Shown here: one piece after another, positions 1-6,254 of the stretch
Layout: each line of letters begins with the position of its first letter
How positions within the stretch are numbered: position 1 is the first letter of the stretch
Assembly (NCBI GenBank): GCA_015062715.1
Contig: SUUD01000031.1
Location: forward strand, 1 to 12,733
Source of the DNA: Olsenella sp.
GTDB taxonomy: Bacteria > Actinomycetota > Coriobacteriia > Coriobacteriales > Atopobiaceae
Length of the DNA stretch: 12,733 nt
Direction: 5' to 3'
The notes under the pieces: generated by a model
Database searches by the model: none
Told to the model about the DNA's origin: nothing
What the model saw: the letters and a program-made list of their open reading frames with translations, nothing else
Made by a program: the position numbers and the translations under genes

Positions 1-286
1 CGCCCAGCTCATGGGCATCTCGTGGGGTGCGCTCGCAGGCGCCTTCCTGGGGCCGTTCCTCTGGGGCCTCTACAGCGCGCGGATCTCGAAGGCTGCCGTC
101 TGGGCGAGCTTCGTCTGTGGTGTGGGCCTCACCACCGCCAACATGTTCATCGGCTTCATCGCGAGCCCGGTCAACTGCGGCGCCATCGCCATGCTGCTGT
201 CCCTGGCCATCGTGCCGCTCGTCTCGCTTTTCACGCCCGCCGTGCCCTTCGAGCTCGACAAGCCCCTCGAGCCCCGCGAGCTGTAG
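1..286 (+). CDS. Sodium:solute symporter (SSS family), C-terminal fragment
   Basis: Only the last ~95 residues are in the window; the frame is open from the first bases, so the gene starts upstream. The visible part has three hydrophobic stretches: one around ISWGALAGAFLGPFLWGLY, one around AAVWASFVCGVGLTTANMF, and one around AIAMLLSLAIVPLVSLF. It ends in a short charged tail and a TAG stop. The pattern 'SWGALAGAFLxPFLxGLYxxRxxKAAxWASF' is typical of the last membrane segments of the sodium:solute symporter family, inner-membrane carriers that import organic solutes with Na+. The substrate cannot be told from this fragment. The next gene is on the same strand 138 bp away, so it need not be in the same transcript. 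Confidence is good for the family and nil for the substrate. Confidence 0.75.
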   Translation, partial: AQLMGISWGALAGAFLGPFLWGLYSARISKAAVWASFVCGVGLTTANMFIGFIASPVNCGAIAMLLSLAIVPLVSLFTPAVPFELDKPLEPREL

Positions 287-339
287 GAGCCGCCGATTAA
301 CCCAAAACTACCGTGCAACGGGCAACTCTCTGCACCAAG

Positions 340-351
340 GCAAACGTTTGC
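340..351. promoter_or_regulatory. Perfect 12-bp palindrome GCAAACGTTTGC, LacI-family-type operator
   Basis: GCAAACGTTTGC is self-complementary over all 12 bases around a central CG. This is the core of PurR/RbsR/GalR-type (LacI-family) operators. It lies in the gap between the symporter end (286) and the thioesterase start (425). No LacI-family gene is visible in the window, so the regulator is unknown. No convincing -35/-10 pair was found beside it. Confidence 0.5.
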
Positions 352-424
352 GCAGGAAGTGAGCACGTCTTTGCCGCAGGTTCCACCCTTGCACGGAAGT
401 ATCTCGCCACCAAAGGAGCGTCCC

Positions 425-832
425 ATGCTTGACAAGGACATGACCCTCGAGGAGGTCCGCGAGTTCTTTGGCCACGACCTCTTCGCCACCCAGGCCTGTG
501 GCTGCGAGGTCCTCGAGGCCGCGCCCGGCCACGCCGTCTGCGCCTTCACGATCGGCCCCCAGCACAGGAACGCCCAGGGCAACGTCATGGGCGGGGCGAT
601 CTTCACGCTGGCCGACTTTGCCCTGGCTGTCGCCTGCAACGTGGGCGAGAACCCCACGGTATCGGTGAGCAGCACCATCGAGTACTTCAGCATGGCCAAG
701 GGCGAGCGCCTCATCGCCAACGCCTCCGCCAACAAGTCCGGCCGCAGCCTGGGCTTCTACACCATCGACATCGCCGACGACCTGGGCACGAGCGTCGCCC
801 GCATGACCTCCACCTGCTTCAGGAGGGCGTAG
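425..832 (+). CDS. PaaI-type hotdog-fold thioesterase
   Basis: This 135-residue protein has the size and layout of the PaaI/YdiI-like hotdog thioesterases, cytoplasmic enzymes that hydrolyse acyl-CoA thioesters. The signature helix is at residues ~52-70 (GNVMGGAIFTLADFALA), with the likely catalytic acid D64. The usual His before the GG pair is Met here (VMGG). The C-terminal half has the expected strand pattern (SVSSTIEYFSMAKGERL, then RSLGFYTIDI). The start at 425 is chosen over an in-frame upstream start near 359 because AAAGGAG lies six bases before it, and because the extra residues would not match the family. A LacI-type palindrome lies 73 bp upstream. The gene ends before a symmetric hairpin and a convergent gene. 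The acyl substrate is not evident. Confidence 0.85.
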   Translation: MLDKDMTLEEVREFFGHDLFATQACGCEVLEAAPGHAVCAFTIGPQHRNAQGNVMGGAIFTLADFALAVACNVGENPTVSVSSTIEYFSMAKGERLIANASANKSGRSLGFYTIDIADDLGTSVARMTSTCFRRA

Positions 833-856
833 TCGACCCGTCAACCGCGCGAGGAG

Positions 857-888
857 AAGGGCGGGCACCCCATGGGATGCCCGCCCTT
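857..888. terminator. Symmetric hairpin between convergent genes, likely bidirectional terminator
   Basis: The arms AAGGGCGGGCA (857-867) and TGCCCGCCCTT (878-888) pair perfectly over 11 bp around a 10-nt loop. The element sits between the thioesterase stop (832) and the stop of the convergent lipoprotein gene (921). The arms end in AA/TT, but no long U-run follows on either strand, so termination strength is uncertain. Confidence 0.65.
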
Positions 889-920
889 GTCGACACTGGC
901 ATTAGGAACGGAGGCCTGGC

Positions 921-2129
921 CTAGTACCAGGTCTTCCCGTCCTCCGAGACCCAGTGGCTCGAGACCCCGGCCGGGCCGACCTTGCCCTCGGTCGAGCTCT
1001 CCTTGTCGCTGTAGAAGACCTGGACCGACGTGCCATTGACGATGGCGTTGAACTTCCACCCGCCACCAGCCGGCGCGGGCTGGGCGAAGATCTGGGTGCC
1101 GTTGTAGGTGACGAAGGTCGCGTACCACTCGCCGTTGGCCTGGTGCCACTCGGCGTAGATGCTGCCGAAGATGGTGACGTCCTCGCCCTCGTAGTGGCCG
1201 CCGCTCGTGCCCTGCCCAGACTGCTGGCCGGACGAGCTGGCCTCCTTCTTGCCGATGAGGTGCGCGCCGTCCTTGTCGACGTAGTACTCGTACCTCGTGC
1301 CGCTCTTGTCGACGGCCACGCAGTACCAGCACTCGCCGTACTGCCTGGTGGTCACCTTGTCGACGGAGATGCAGCTGCCGCCGCTGGCCTTCTCGACCAT
1401 GGCGTCGGCCTCCATGTCGGTGGGAAGGCTGGACTTGGTGGAGGACTGCTGCGCGGCCTGCTCTTCCTGCTTCTTCTCCTCGGCCTGTTGCTGCTCGGCC
1501 TGCTCCTCCCTCTTCTCCTCGGCCTTCTGGTCGGCGTTGGCCTCGCTGACGCCCTTGACGATCGTCTCGAGCTCGTCGCCGTCCATCGACATCTCCTCGC
1601 CGCCCAGGCCCTGGAAGGTGATGCCGTACGTGGTGATGCCGTCGGTCCAGGTGGCCACGGTCACGGCGCCACGGGCCGGGCCGTAGCAGGTGACCTCAAC
1701 GCCGGAGCAGTTCATCATCCACTTCGCACCAAACTCGTCGAGCGCGCGGTCGGAGATGGGCGTGTCATAGTAGCCCTCCGCCTTGCGCAGGTAGACCGCC
1801 GAGGCGCCCGTTTCGTACCACGCCTGGGCGACGCCGCCGGCATACGAGAAGGTGGGGCTGGCAAACTCGAGGTCGCCGATGACGAACTTGTCCAGCACGC
1901 CAAAGCGCTCGAACCCGGCACCCGTGGCGGCCTCCTCGGCCGACGTCGCCTGGATCCAGTCGATTGTGACGCCCTGGTCGGCAGGCTCCTCGGTCTCCTG
2001 CTCGACAGCCTCCTCGGTCGCGGCCTCCTCGGTGGCGGCCTCCTGCTCCGGCTCCTGGGCCGGCTGCGCGCCACCGCATGCCGAGAGCGCGAGCACGAGC
2101 GCAGTGGCAAGGACTACTTGCTTCCTCAT
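921..2129 (-). CDS. Secreted lipoprotein with Glu/Gln-rich linkers, function unknown
   Basis: This 402-residue protein starts with a lipoprotein signal peptide. Residues 1-17 are MRK plus a hydrophobic stretch ending LALSA, followed by the lipobox cysteine C18, so the mature protein should be lipid-anchored outside the membrane. Residues 20-55 are an acidic low-complexity spacer with repeated EEAAT units. A beta-rich domain spans ~58-195. Residues ~197-228 are a Glu/Gln/Lys-rich segment, likely a coiled coil. A short unit at ~252-293 (GECWYCVAVDKSGTRYEYYV) resembles a PepSY-like repeat. A Ser/Gly linker follows, then a Trp/Tyr-rich C-terminal domain (~315-402). Start 2129 is preferred over an in-frame start at 2165 because AGGAGG lies nine bases before it and the signal peptide then begins at once. 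I do not recognise a named family; a cell-envelope or host-facing role is only an inference. Confidence 0.8.
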   Translation of the reverse strand: MRKQVVLATALVLALSACGGAQPAQEPEQEAATEEAATEEAVEQETEEPADQGVTIDWIQATSAEEAATGAGFERFGVLDKFVIGDLEFASPTFSYAGGVAQAWYETGASAVYLRKAEGYYDTPISDRALDEFGAKWMMNCSGVEVTCYGPARGAVTVATWTDGITTYGITFQGLGGEEMSMDGDELETIVKGVSEANADQKAEEKREEQAEQQQAEEKKQEEQAAQQSSTKSSLPTDMEADAMVEKASGGSCISVDKVTTRQYGECWYCVAVDKSGTRYEYYVDKDGAHLIGKKEASSSGQQSGQGTSGGHYEGEDVTIFGSIYAEWHQANGEWYATFVTYNGTQIFAQPAPAGGGWKFNAIVNGTSVQVFYSDKESSTEGKVGPAGVSSHWVSEDGKTWY

Positions 2130-2178
2130 GGTTCTCTCCCTCCTGAGCCCGCACGTCTTCCACACATACCCAAAGGCT

Positions 2179-2206
2179 CGCTATTGGTACGCGCGAGGCG
2201 CTATTG
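2179..2206. repeat. Direct repeat CGCTATTG, two copies 20 bp apart
   Basis: CGCTATTG occurs at 2179-2186 and again at 2199-2206, exactly 20 bp apart, or about two helical turns. The pair lies 50-77 bp upstream of the lipoprotein start, in the gap between that gene and the AEC permease. This spacing suits two protein molecules on one face of the DNA, so it may be an activator or response-regulator site. I could not place a convincing -10/-35 pair beside it. Confidence 0.35.
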
Positions 2207-2262
2207 CCATCCCACGCATTTCAATTTGATTTGGCAGGTCGCCCGAGGGGCAGGGCCTGCCG

Positions 2263-3201
2263 TCACAGACCGATGGCCGCGCACACGACAGGCACCGTCA
2301 CCACGCTCATCACCGTGGTGAGCGCGACGATGCCCGTCGTCTCCTGCGCCGCCGAGGGCTGGTGGATGAGGGCGAGCGCGCTCACCAAGACGCCCGTGGG
2401 CATGGCGAGCACAGCCATGCAGCAGGCAAGCAGGTCGCGGTCGGCCACGAACGGCCCGAAGGCGAACAGCACCGCGACGGGGATGACCAGCATCTTGAGG
2501 AGGCAGAACGCGAGCAGCCTCCGGTTGACCAGCACCGCGGAGGGAGGGACGTCGGCCAGCTGGGCGCCCACGACCATCATGGCAAGCGGCACCGTAATGC
2601 CCCCCAAGGCCTCCAGTGGCTCGAGCAGCACCCCGGGCATAGAGAAGCCGGCAAAGTACAGGATTCCGCCCACGACCGTGGTGATCACGCCGGGGTTGAG
2701 AAGGCCACGCAGCGCCGGACCCCCGTCCGCAGGCGCCCTCCCCTCCAGGCTCGCGCCACGACGCAGCAGCCAGATGGCATAGGTGTAGAGCATGAGGTTG
2801 CTGGGCAGGAGGTAGAGCAGGACATACACCCTGGCGCGCTCACCATAGGCGGCCCCCAGGAGCGCCATGCCCATGTAGCCTATGTTGGAGAGCCAAAGGC
2901 ACAGGTTGGCGGCGGGGCGCAGGTGCGGCGGATAGCGAAGCAGCACGGGAAGGCCCCAGCCAATGGCGACGACCACGGCCACGACGACAGCAAAGGTGAC
3001 AAAGGCCGTCCCTGCCTCGGCAAGCCCCAGGCGCTCGGTCGCGCCGGTGAAGCTCGCGACGATCATGCAGGGAAAGGTCACGTTGGCCACGAGCGCGCTC
3101 GCCTTGGGAAGGACCTCGGGCGCAAGGACGTTTGCCCTGCGCGCCGCGAGGCCGATTGCCATCATGAGGAGAAACCCCAGCATCTGTTGGAAGATGACCA
3201 C
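2263..3201 (-). CDS. AEC-family (auxin efflux carrier) permease
   Basis: This is a 312-residue integral membrane protein with about ten hydrophobic segments in two halves. The sequence pattern is that of AEC-family carriers, which move organic anions or similar solutes across the inner membrane. Typical elements are the N-terminal 'LGFLLMMAIGLAARR', the 'NVTFPCMIVASF' segment with its helix-breaking Pro, and the C-terminal 'MPTGVLVSALALIH...TTVMSVVTVP'. I chose the GTG at 3201: it lies five bases after the upstream PPK2 stop, and AGGGAG is ten bases before it. The alternative ATG at 3183 would be 28 bases from that site and would lose six residues. The near-zero spacing places it in one operon with the PPK2 gene. 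The substrate is unknown. Confidence 0.85.
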   Translation of the reverse strand: MVIFQQMLGFLLMMAIGLAARRANVLAPEVLPKASALVANVTFPCMIVASFTGATERLGLAEAGTAFVTFAVVVAVVVAIGWGLPVLLRYPPHLRPAANLCLWLSNIGYMGMALLGAAYGERARVYVLLYLLPSNLMLYTYAIWLLRRGASLEGRAPADGGPALRGLLNPGVITTVVGGILYFAGFSMPGVLLEPLEALGGITVPLAMMVVGAQLADVPPSAVLVNRRLLAFCLLKMLVIPVAVLFAFGPFVADRDLLACCMAVLAMPTGVLVSALALIHQPSAAQETTGIVALTTVMSVVTVPVVCAAIGL

Positions 3202-3206
3202 GGGCC

Positions 3207-4709
3207 CTACGCTCCCTCTCCCGCGGACCCCTCGCGCTCGGCCACCGCGGCCTCGAGCGCCTCGACCACGATGCGCAGGGCCTTGATGCGGGCGTAGCGC
3301 TTGTCGTTGCTCTCGAGCACGTGCCACGGCGCGAAGGTGGTGTTGGTCTTCCTGAGCATCTCGTCGATGGCCTCCTCGTAGAGATCCCACTTCTCGCGGT
3401 TGCGCCAGTCCTCGTCGGTGATCTTCCACTGCTTCTCGGGAGTGTTCTGGCGGTCGGTGAAGCGCTCGAGCTGCGTCTGCTTGTCGATCTGCACCCAGAA
3501 CTTGATGACGACCGCACCGCAGTCGGTGAGCTCCCTCTCGAACTCGTTCATCTCGTTGTAGGCGCGCTGCCAGTCGTTGGTCGAGCACAGGCCCTCGAGA
3601 CGCTCGACCATGACGCGCCCGTACCACGTGCGGTCGAAGATGGCGATGTGCCCGCTCTTGGGCAGGCGGCGCCAGAAGCGCCACAGGTAGTGGCGGGCGA
3701 GCTCGTGCGGCTCCGGCTTCGCTATGGGGTGGACCCTGTAGCCGCGCGGGTCGAGTGCCGCGGTGATGCGCTTGATGTTGCCGCCCTTGCCGGCGGCGTC
3801 CCAGCCTTCGTAGGCGATGATGACGGGAATGCGCCTGAGGTAGACCTGGTTATGCAGCTCGGAGAGCCGTGCCTGCAGGGCCTTGAGCTGCGCCTTGTAC
3901 TCGTCGTCATCGAGCTCCTTGTCGAGGGGGATCTCCGCCAGCGGCACCGTGCGCCGCAGCGGGAAGACGTTCTGGCGGATGGGCGCGGCGATGCCGCGGT
4001 TCTGGATCGCCGTCTCGATGCCGGAGTTGAGGAACTCGAGCACCTGCAGCGTGGCCCAGGCACGGTCCTTCGAGTCGATGATGTACCACGGCGCGCTCGA
4101 GCGGTTGGTGTCGCGCAGGTAGCGGTCGTAGACCCGCAGGCACTCGTCGTAGTGGTCGTTCTCCCACCAGTCGTCGTCGTTGACGCGCCAGCTGGTGTAT
4201 GAGTCGGCCGCAAGGGCGTCCAGGCGCGAGCGCTGCTCCTTCTGGGTGATGTGGAAGAAGAACTTCATGACCAGGTAGCCGTTGTCGATGAGCTGGCGCT
4301 CGGCCACGTTGATGGAGTCGATGCGGCGGTCGTAGGCGTCGCGGTCGAGCTCGCCCAAGAGCACGCCGGTGGTGACCTCCTCCTTCCACCAGGTGTCGAA
4401 GAACTTGAACTGCCCCTGCTCGGGGACCTCGACCAGGTAGCGCCACAGGAAGGGACGACGCAGCTCGGCCTCGGTGGGCCGGGCGCCCATGGTGGCGACC
4501 TCGAAGAAGCGCGGGTCCATGTCCTTGATCACCCGCGAGAGGACGCCTCCCTTGCCGGCGGCGCCCCAGCCCTCGAAGATGACCATGACCGGGACCTTGG
4601 CCTCCTTGATGGCGATCTGGTTGGAGGCGAGCTTGGCCTGCTCGGCCTCGGTGCGGGCCTTGATCTCGTCCTTGGTGGGCTTTGGGGGCCTGGCGAAGCT
4701 CTTGAGCAT
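3207..4709 (-). CDS. Two-domain PPK2, polyphosphate:AMP phosphotransferase
   Basis: This 500-residue protein has two PPK2 (P-loop kinase) domains in tandem, the architecture of class II PPK2 enzymes, which use polyphosphate to phosphorylate AMP to ADP. Domain 1 (~15-240) has Walker A GWGAAGKGG at 47-55, but FDTWWKE (104-110) stands where the Walker B/lid motif should be. Domain 2 (~270-490) has GWDAAGKGG at 302-310 and intact FDRTWYGR at 358-365. Domain 2 therefore looks catalytic and domain 1 degenerate, as is known for two-domain members. Start 4709 is chosen because GGAGG lies five bases upstream; an in-frame start at 4799 has no family-like sequence. It is followed after five bases by the AEC permease. 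The likely role is recycling AMP from stored polyphosphate. Confidence 0.92.
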   Translation of the reverse strand: MLKSFARPPKPTKDEIKARTEAEQAKLASNQIAIKEAKVPVMVIFEGWGAAGKGGVLSRVIKDMDPRFFEVATMGARPTEAELRRPFLWRYLVEVPEQGQFKFFDTWWKEEVTTGVLLGELDRDAYDRRIDSINVAERQLIDNGYLVMKFFFHITQKEQRSRLDALAADSYTSWRVNDDDWWENDHYDECLRVYDRYLRDTNRSSAPWYIIDSKDRAWATLQVLEFLNSGIETAIQNRGIAAPIRQNVFPLRRTVPLAEIPLDKELDDDEYKAQLKALQARLSELHNQVYLRRIPVIIAYEGWDAAGKGGNIKRITAALDPRGYRVHPIAKPEPHELARHYLWRFWRRLPKSGHIAIFDRTWYGRVMVERLEGLCSTNDWQRAYNEMNEFERELTDCGAVVIKFWVQIDKQTQLERFTDRQNTPEKQWKITDEDWRNREKWDLYEEAIDEMLRKTNTTFAPWHVLESNDKRYARIKALRIVVEALEAAVAEREGSAGEGA

Positions 4710-4744
4710 GGGAGCCTCCCTCGCTGACGTGACGGGCTGAGACG

Positions 4745-4750
4745 ATTCTA
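4745..4750 (-). promoter_or_regulatory. Possible -10 element (TAGAAT) for the PPK2-AEC unit
   Basis: On the minus strand TAGAAT matches the -10 consensus at five of six positions and would place transcription start near 4738, about 29 bases before the PPK2 ATG. No good -35 hexamer is found 16-18 bp upstream, so this promoter would need an activator or be weak. Confidence 0.3.
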
Positions 4751-4784
4751 CCCCCGCACTCGAGTATGCCGCTCGCGTAGGAAC

Positions 4785-4798
4785 TGGAAACGTTCCCA
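4785..4798. promoter_or_regulatory. Near-palindrome TGGAAACGTTCCCA, LacI/CcpA-like operator
   Basis: The 14-mer TGGAAACGTTCCCA pairs at six of seven positions around a central CG and keeps the TG...CG...CA frame of LacI/CcpA-type sites. It sits in the 167-bp region between the divergent PPK2 (-) and nitroreductase (+) genes, so it could act on either. No clear promoter core was found for the nitroreductase. Confidence 0.35.
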
Positions 4799-4876
4799 AA
4801 ATGGCAAGGTTTATCGCAATAAAGCAACTCCCAAAGGGGTAAGGTCAAGAGAAGGCTTGGACGAAGGGGGTAGCAC

Positions 4877-5617
4877 ATGGATGCACTGGCGGCCATCAGC
4901 AAGCGAATCTCGTGCCGTGCGTACGGAAGGCTCGAGGTCGAGGGCAGCAAGCTCGACCAGATCGAGGTGGCCGTGAAGGAGGCCAACGCGCTTGGCGAGG
5001 GCATCCGCATGGTGCTGGTCCGCCCCGAGAACGGTGGCGGCGACCTGCGCCTCACCCCCGCCATGTTCCACGGCCAGCCCACCTCCTACGTCGCCCTCAT
5101 CGGCGACGAGACCACCGGCTCGCGCGTCAACCTCGGCTACTACGGCGAGGGCATCGCCCTGCTCGCCACCACCCTGGGGCTCTCGACCTGCTGGGTCTGC
5201 GGCACCTACGACAAGAAGACCGTGGCCGAGCCCCTGGGCGAGGGCGAGGTCCTCTACGGCGTCCTGCTCATTGGCTATCCCCCGCAGCACACCCCCATCA
5301 AGCAGCGCGGCATCCGTCGCGCGCTCCGCGCGCGCGACAAGAAGCCCGAGGCCATCTACGCCGGCTACGAGAAGGCGCCCGGCTGGCTCAAGGCCGGCAT
5401 CGACGCCGTGATCATGGCCCCGTCGTCCGTCAATGGGCAACCTGTCGTCTTCGAGGACGCGCCCGAAGGCGACATCGCCACCATCATCCCCAAGGTCAAG
5501 AGCGGCCTCGAGTGGATCGACCTCGGCATCGCGGGCCTGCACCTCGAGCTTGCGGCTGCCGCGCATGGCAAGAAGGGCACCTGGCTCGAGGGCGGCTTCT
5601 TCCACGTGGAGGAGTAG
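4877..5617 (+). CDS. Nitroreductase-family flavoprotein (TM1586-like)
   Basis: This 246-residue protein belongs to the nitroreductase superfamily, FMN-binding NAD(P)H oxidoreductases of the cytoplasm. The start MDALAAISKRISCRAYG is the usual FMN-contacting first helix and Arg/Ser motif. Residues 87-113 (LGYYGEGIALLATTLGLSTCWVCGTYDKK) match the central helix of the TM1586-like 'putative nitroreductase' group. Residues 174-192 (GIDAVIMAPSSVNGQPVVF) repeat a second 'APSxxNxQPV' motif. Length and this two-part arrangement agree with that group, in which one chain carries a doubled half-domain. AGGGGG stands about six bases before the ATG. The natural substrate is not known. The chimeric radical SAM/LysR ORF starts only nine bases after its stop. 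Confidence 0.85.
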   Translation: MDALAAISKRISCRAYGRLEVEGSKLDQIEVAVKEANALGEGIRMVLVRPENGGGDLRLTPAMFHGQPTSYVALIGDETTGSRVNLGYYGEGIALLATTLGLSTCWVCGTYDKKTVAEPLGEGEVLYGVLLIGYPPQHTPIKQRGIRRALRARDKKPEAIYAGYEKAPGWLKAGIDAVIMAPSSVNGQPVVFEDAPEGDIATIIPKVKSGLEWIDLGIAGLHLELAAAAHGKKGTWLEGGFFHVEE

Positions 5618-5626
5618 GTCCCGGCC

Positions 5627-6211
5627 ATGCACTACGGCGGCATAACCTTCCGCCCGCCCTATGAGGCGTATTCACTGCTGCTGCAGGTCACGCGCGGCTG
5701 TAGCCACAACGCCCGCACCTTCTGCAGCCTGGCCGACTTTGGCGTCTTCTTCCAGCCGGCAGACCTCTCCACCTACCACGCCGTGCACATCCCCGGGCAC
5801 AACGTGTGGGGCGTCGTCATGCGGGACGACCACCCGCTGGCCGAGAAGGCGTCCGTAACCGCCAGCAACGTCGTAACCTACCCCGCCATCGTCTCGCCCC
5901 AGTCGTCCAACGAGGACTACTCGGTCAACGAGTTCACCATGTGGTTTGGCGAGCATCTCTCCAAGCTCCAGGCGAGCATGACGACCGACCTCACCCGCAA
6001 CGCCCTGCCCTTCGTCAAGCGCCGCTTTGGCCTGCTCTATACGGTGGAGGGGCTTGCCGAGTGCTCGCCGAGAACCGGCCTCGCCTTCAGGCCGCTCTCC
6101 CCCAGCCTCACCTCACCGTCCGACCTCGCCTGGAAGCGCCACCGCAAGCTTTCCCCTGCCGCCGCGGCGTTCCTCTCGGTGGCCGAGGAGCTATGGGGGC
6201 GCAGGGTGTAA
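5627..6211 (+). pseudogene. Chimeric ORF: radical SAM N-terminus fused in frame to truncated LysR effector domain
   Basis: This 194-residue open frame joins pieces of two unrelated families. Residues 1-34 (MHYGGITFRPPYEAYSLLLQ... to TFCS) match the start of a radical SAM family that usually begins MHYxGxxxRPPSEAxSLLLQVTxGCSHNKCTFC. Here the middle cluster cysteine is Arg30 (CSHNARTFC), so only C25 and C33 of the CxxxxCxxC-type site remain. From about residue 35 the sequence is the C-terminal part of a LysR substrate-binding domain: ADFGVFFQPADLSTY, then NVWGVVMRDDHPLAEK, then FVKRRFGLLYTVEG. The LysR helix-turn-helix and first half of the effector domain are absent, as is the SAM barrel. The junction is near 5727-5731. 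Codon use is normal on both sides and the frame stays open, so the deletion may be recent, or the product may have a new use. It lies nine bases after the nitroreductase. Confidence 0.8.
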
Positions 6212-6254
6212 CTAACCCCCGCCCGCGCGGCACCAATCGCAAGTCGGAGCCTCG

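Noticed and set aside
954..2321. Long plus-strand reading frame (455 codons) rich in Leu, Val, Gly and Asp
   Set aside because: It is antisense to the lipoprotein gene; the composition is what GC3-rich coding DNA gives on its opposite strand, and there is no binding site or family motif.
3321..4202. 293-codon plus-strand frame
   Set aside because: Antisense to the PPK2 gene; the opposite strand has both Walker motifs and the right length.
3907..5082. 391-codon minus-strand frame
   Set aside because: It crosses the divergent control region and overlaps PPK2 out of frame; Arg/Pro/Gly-rich shadow sequence.
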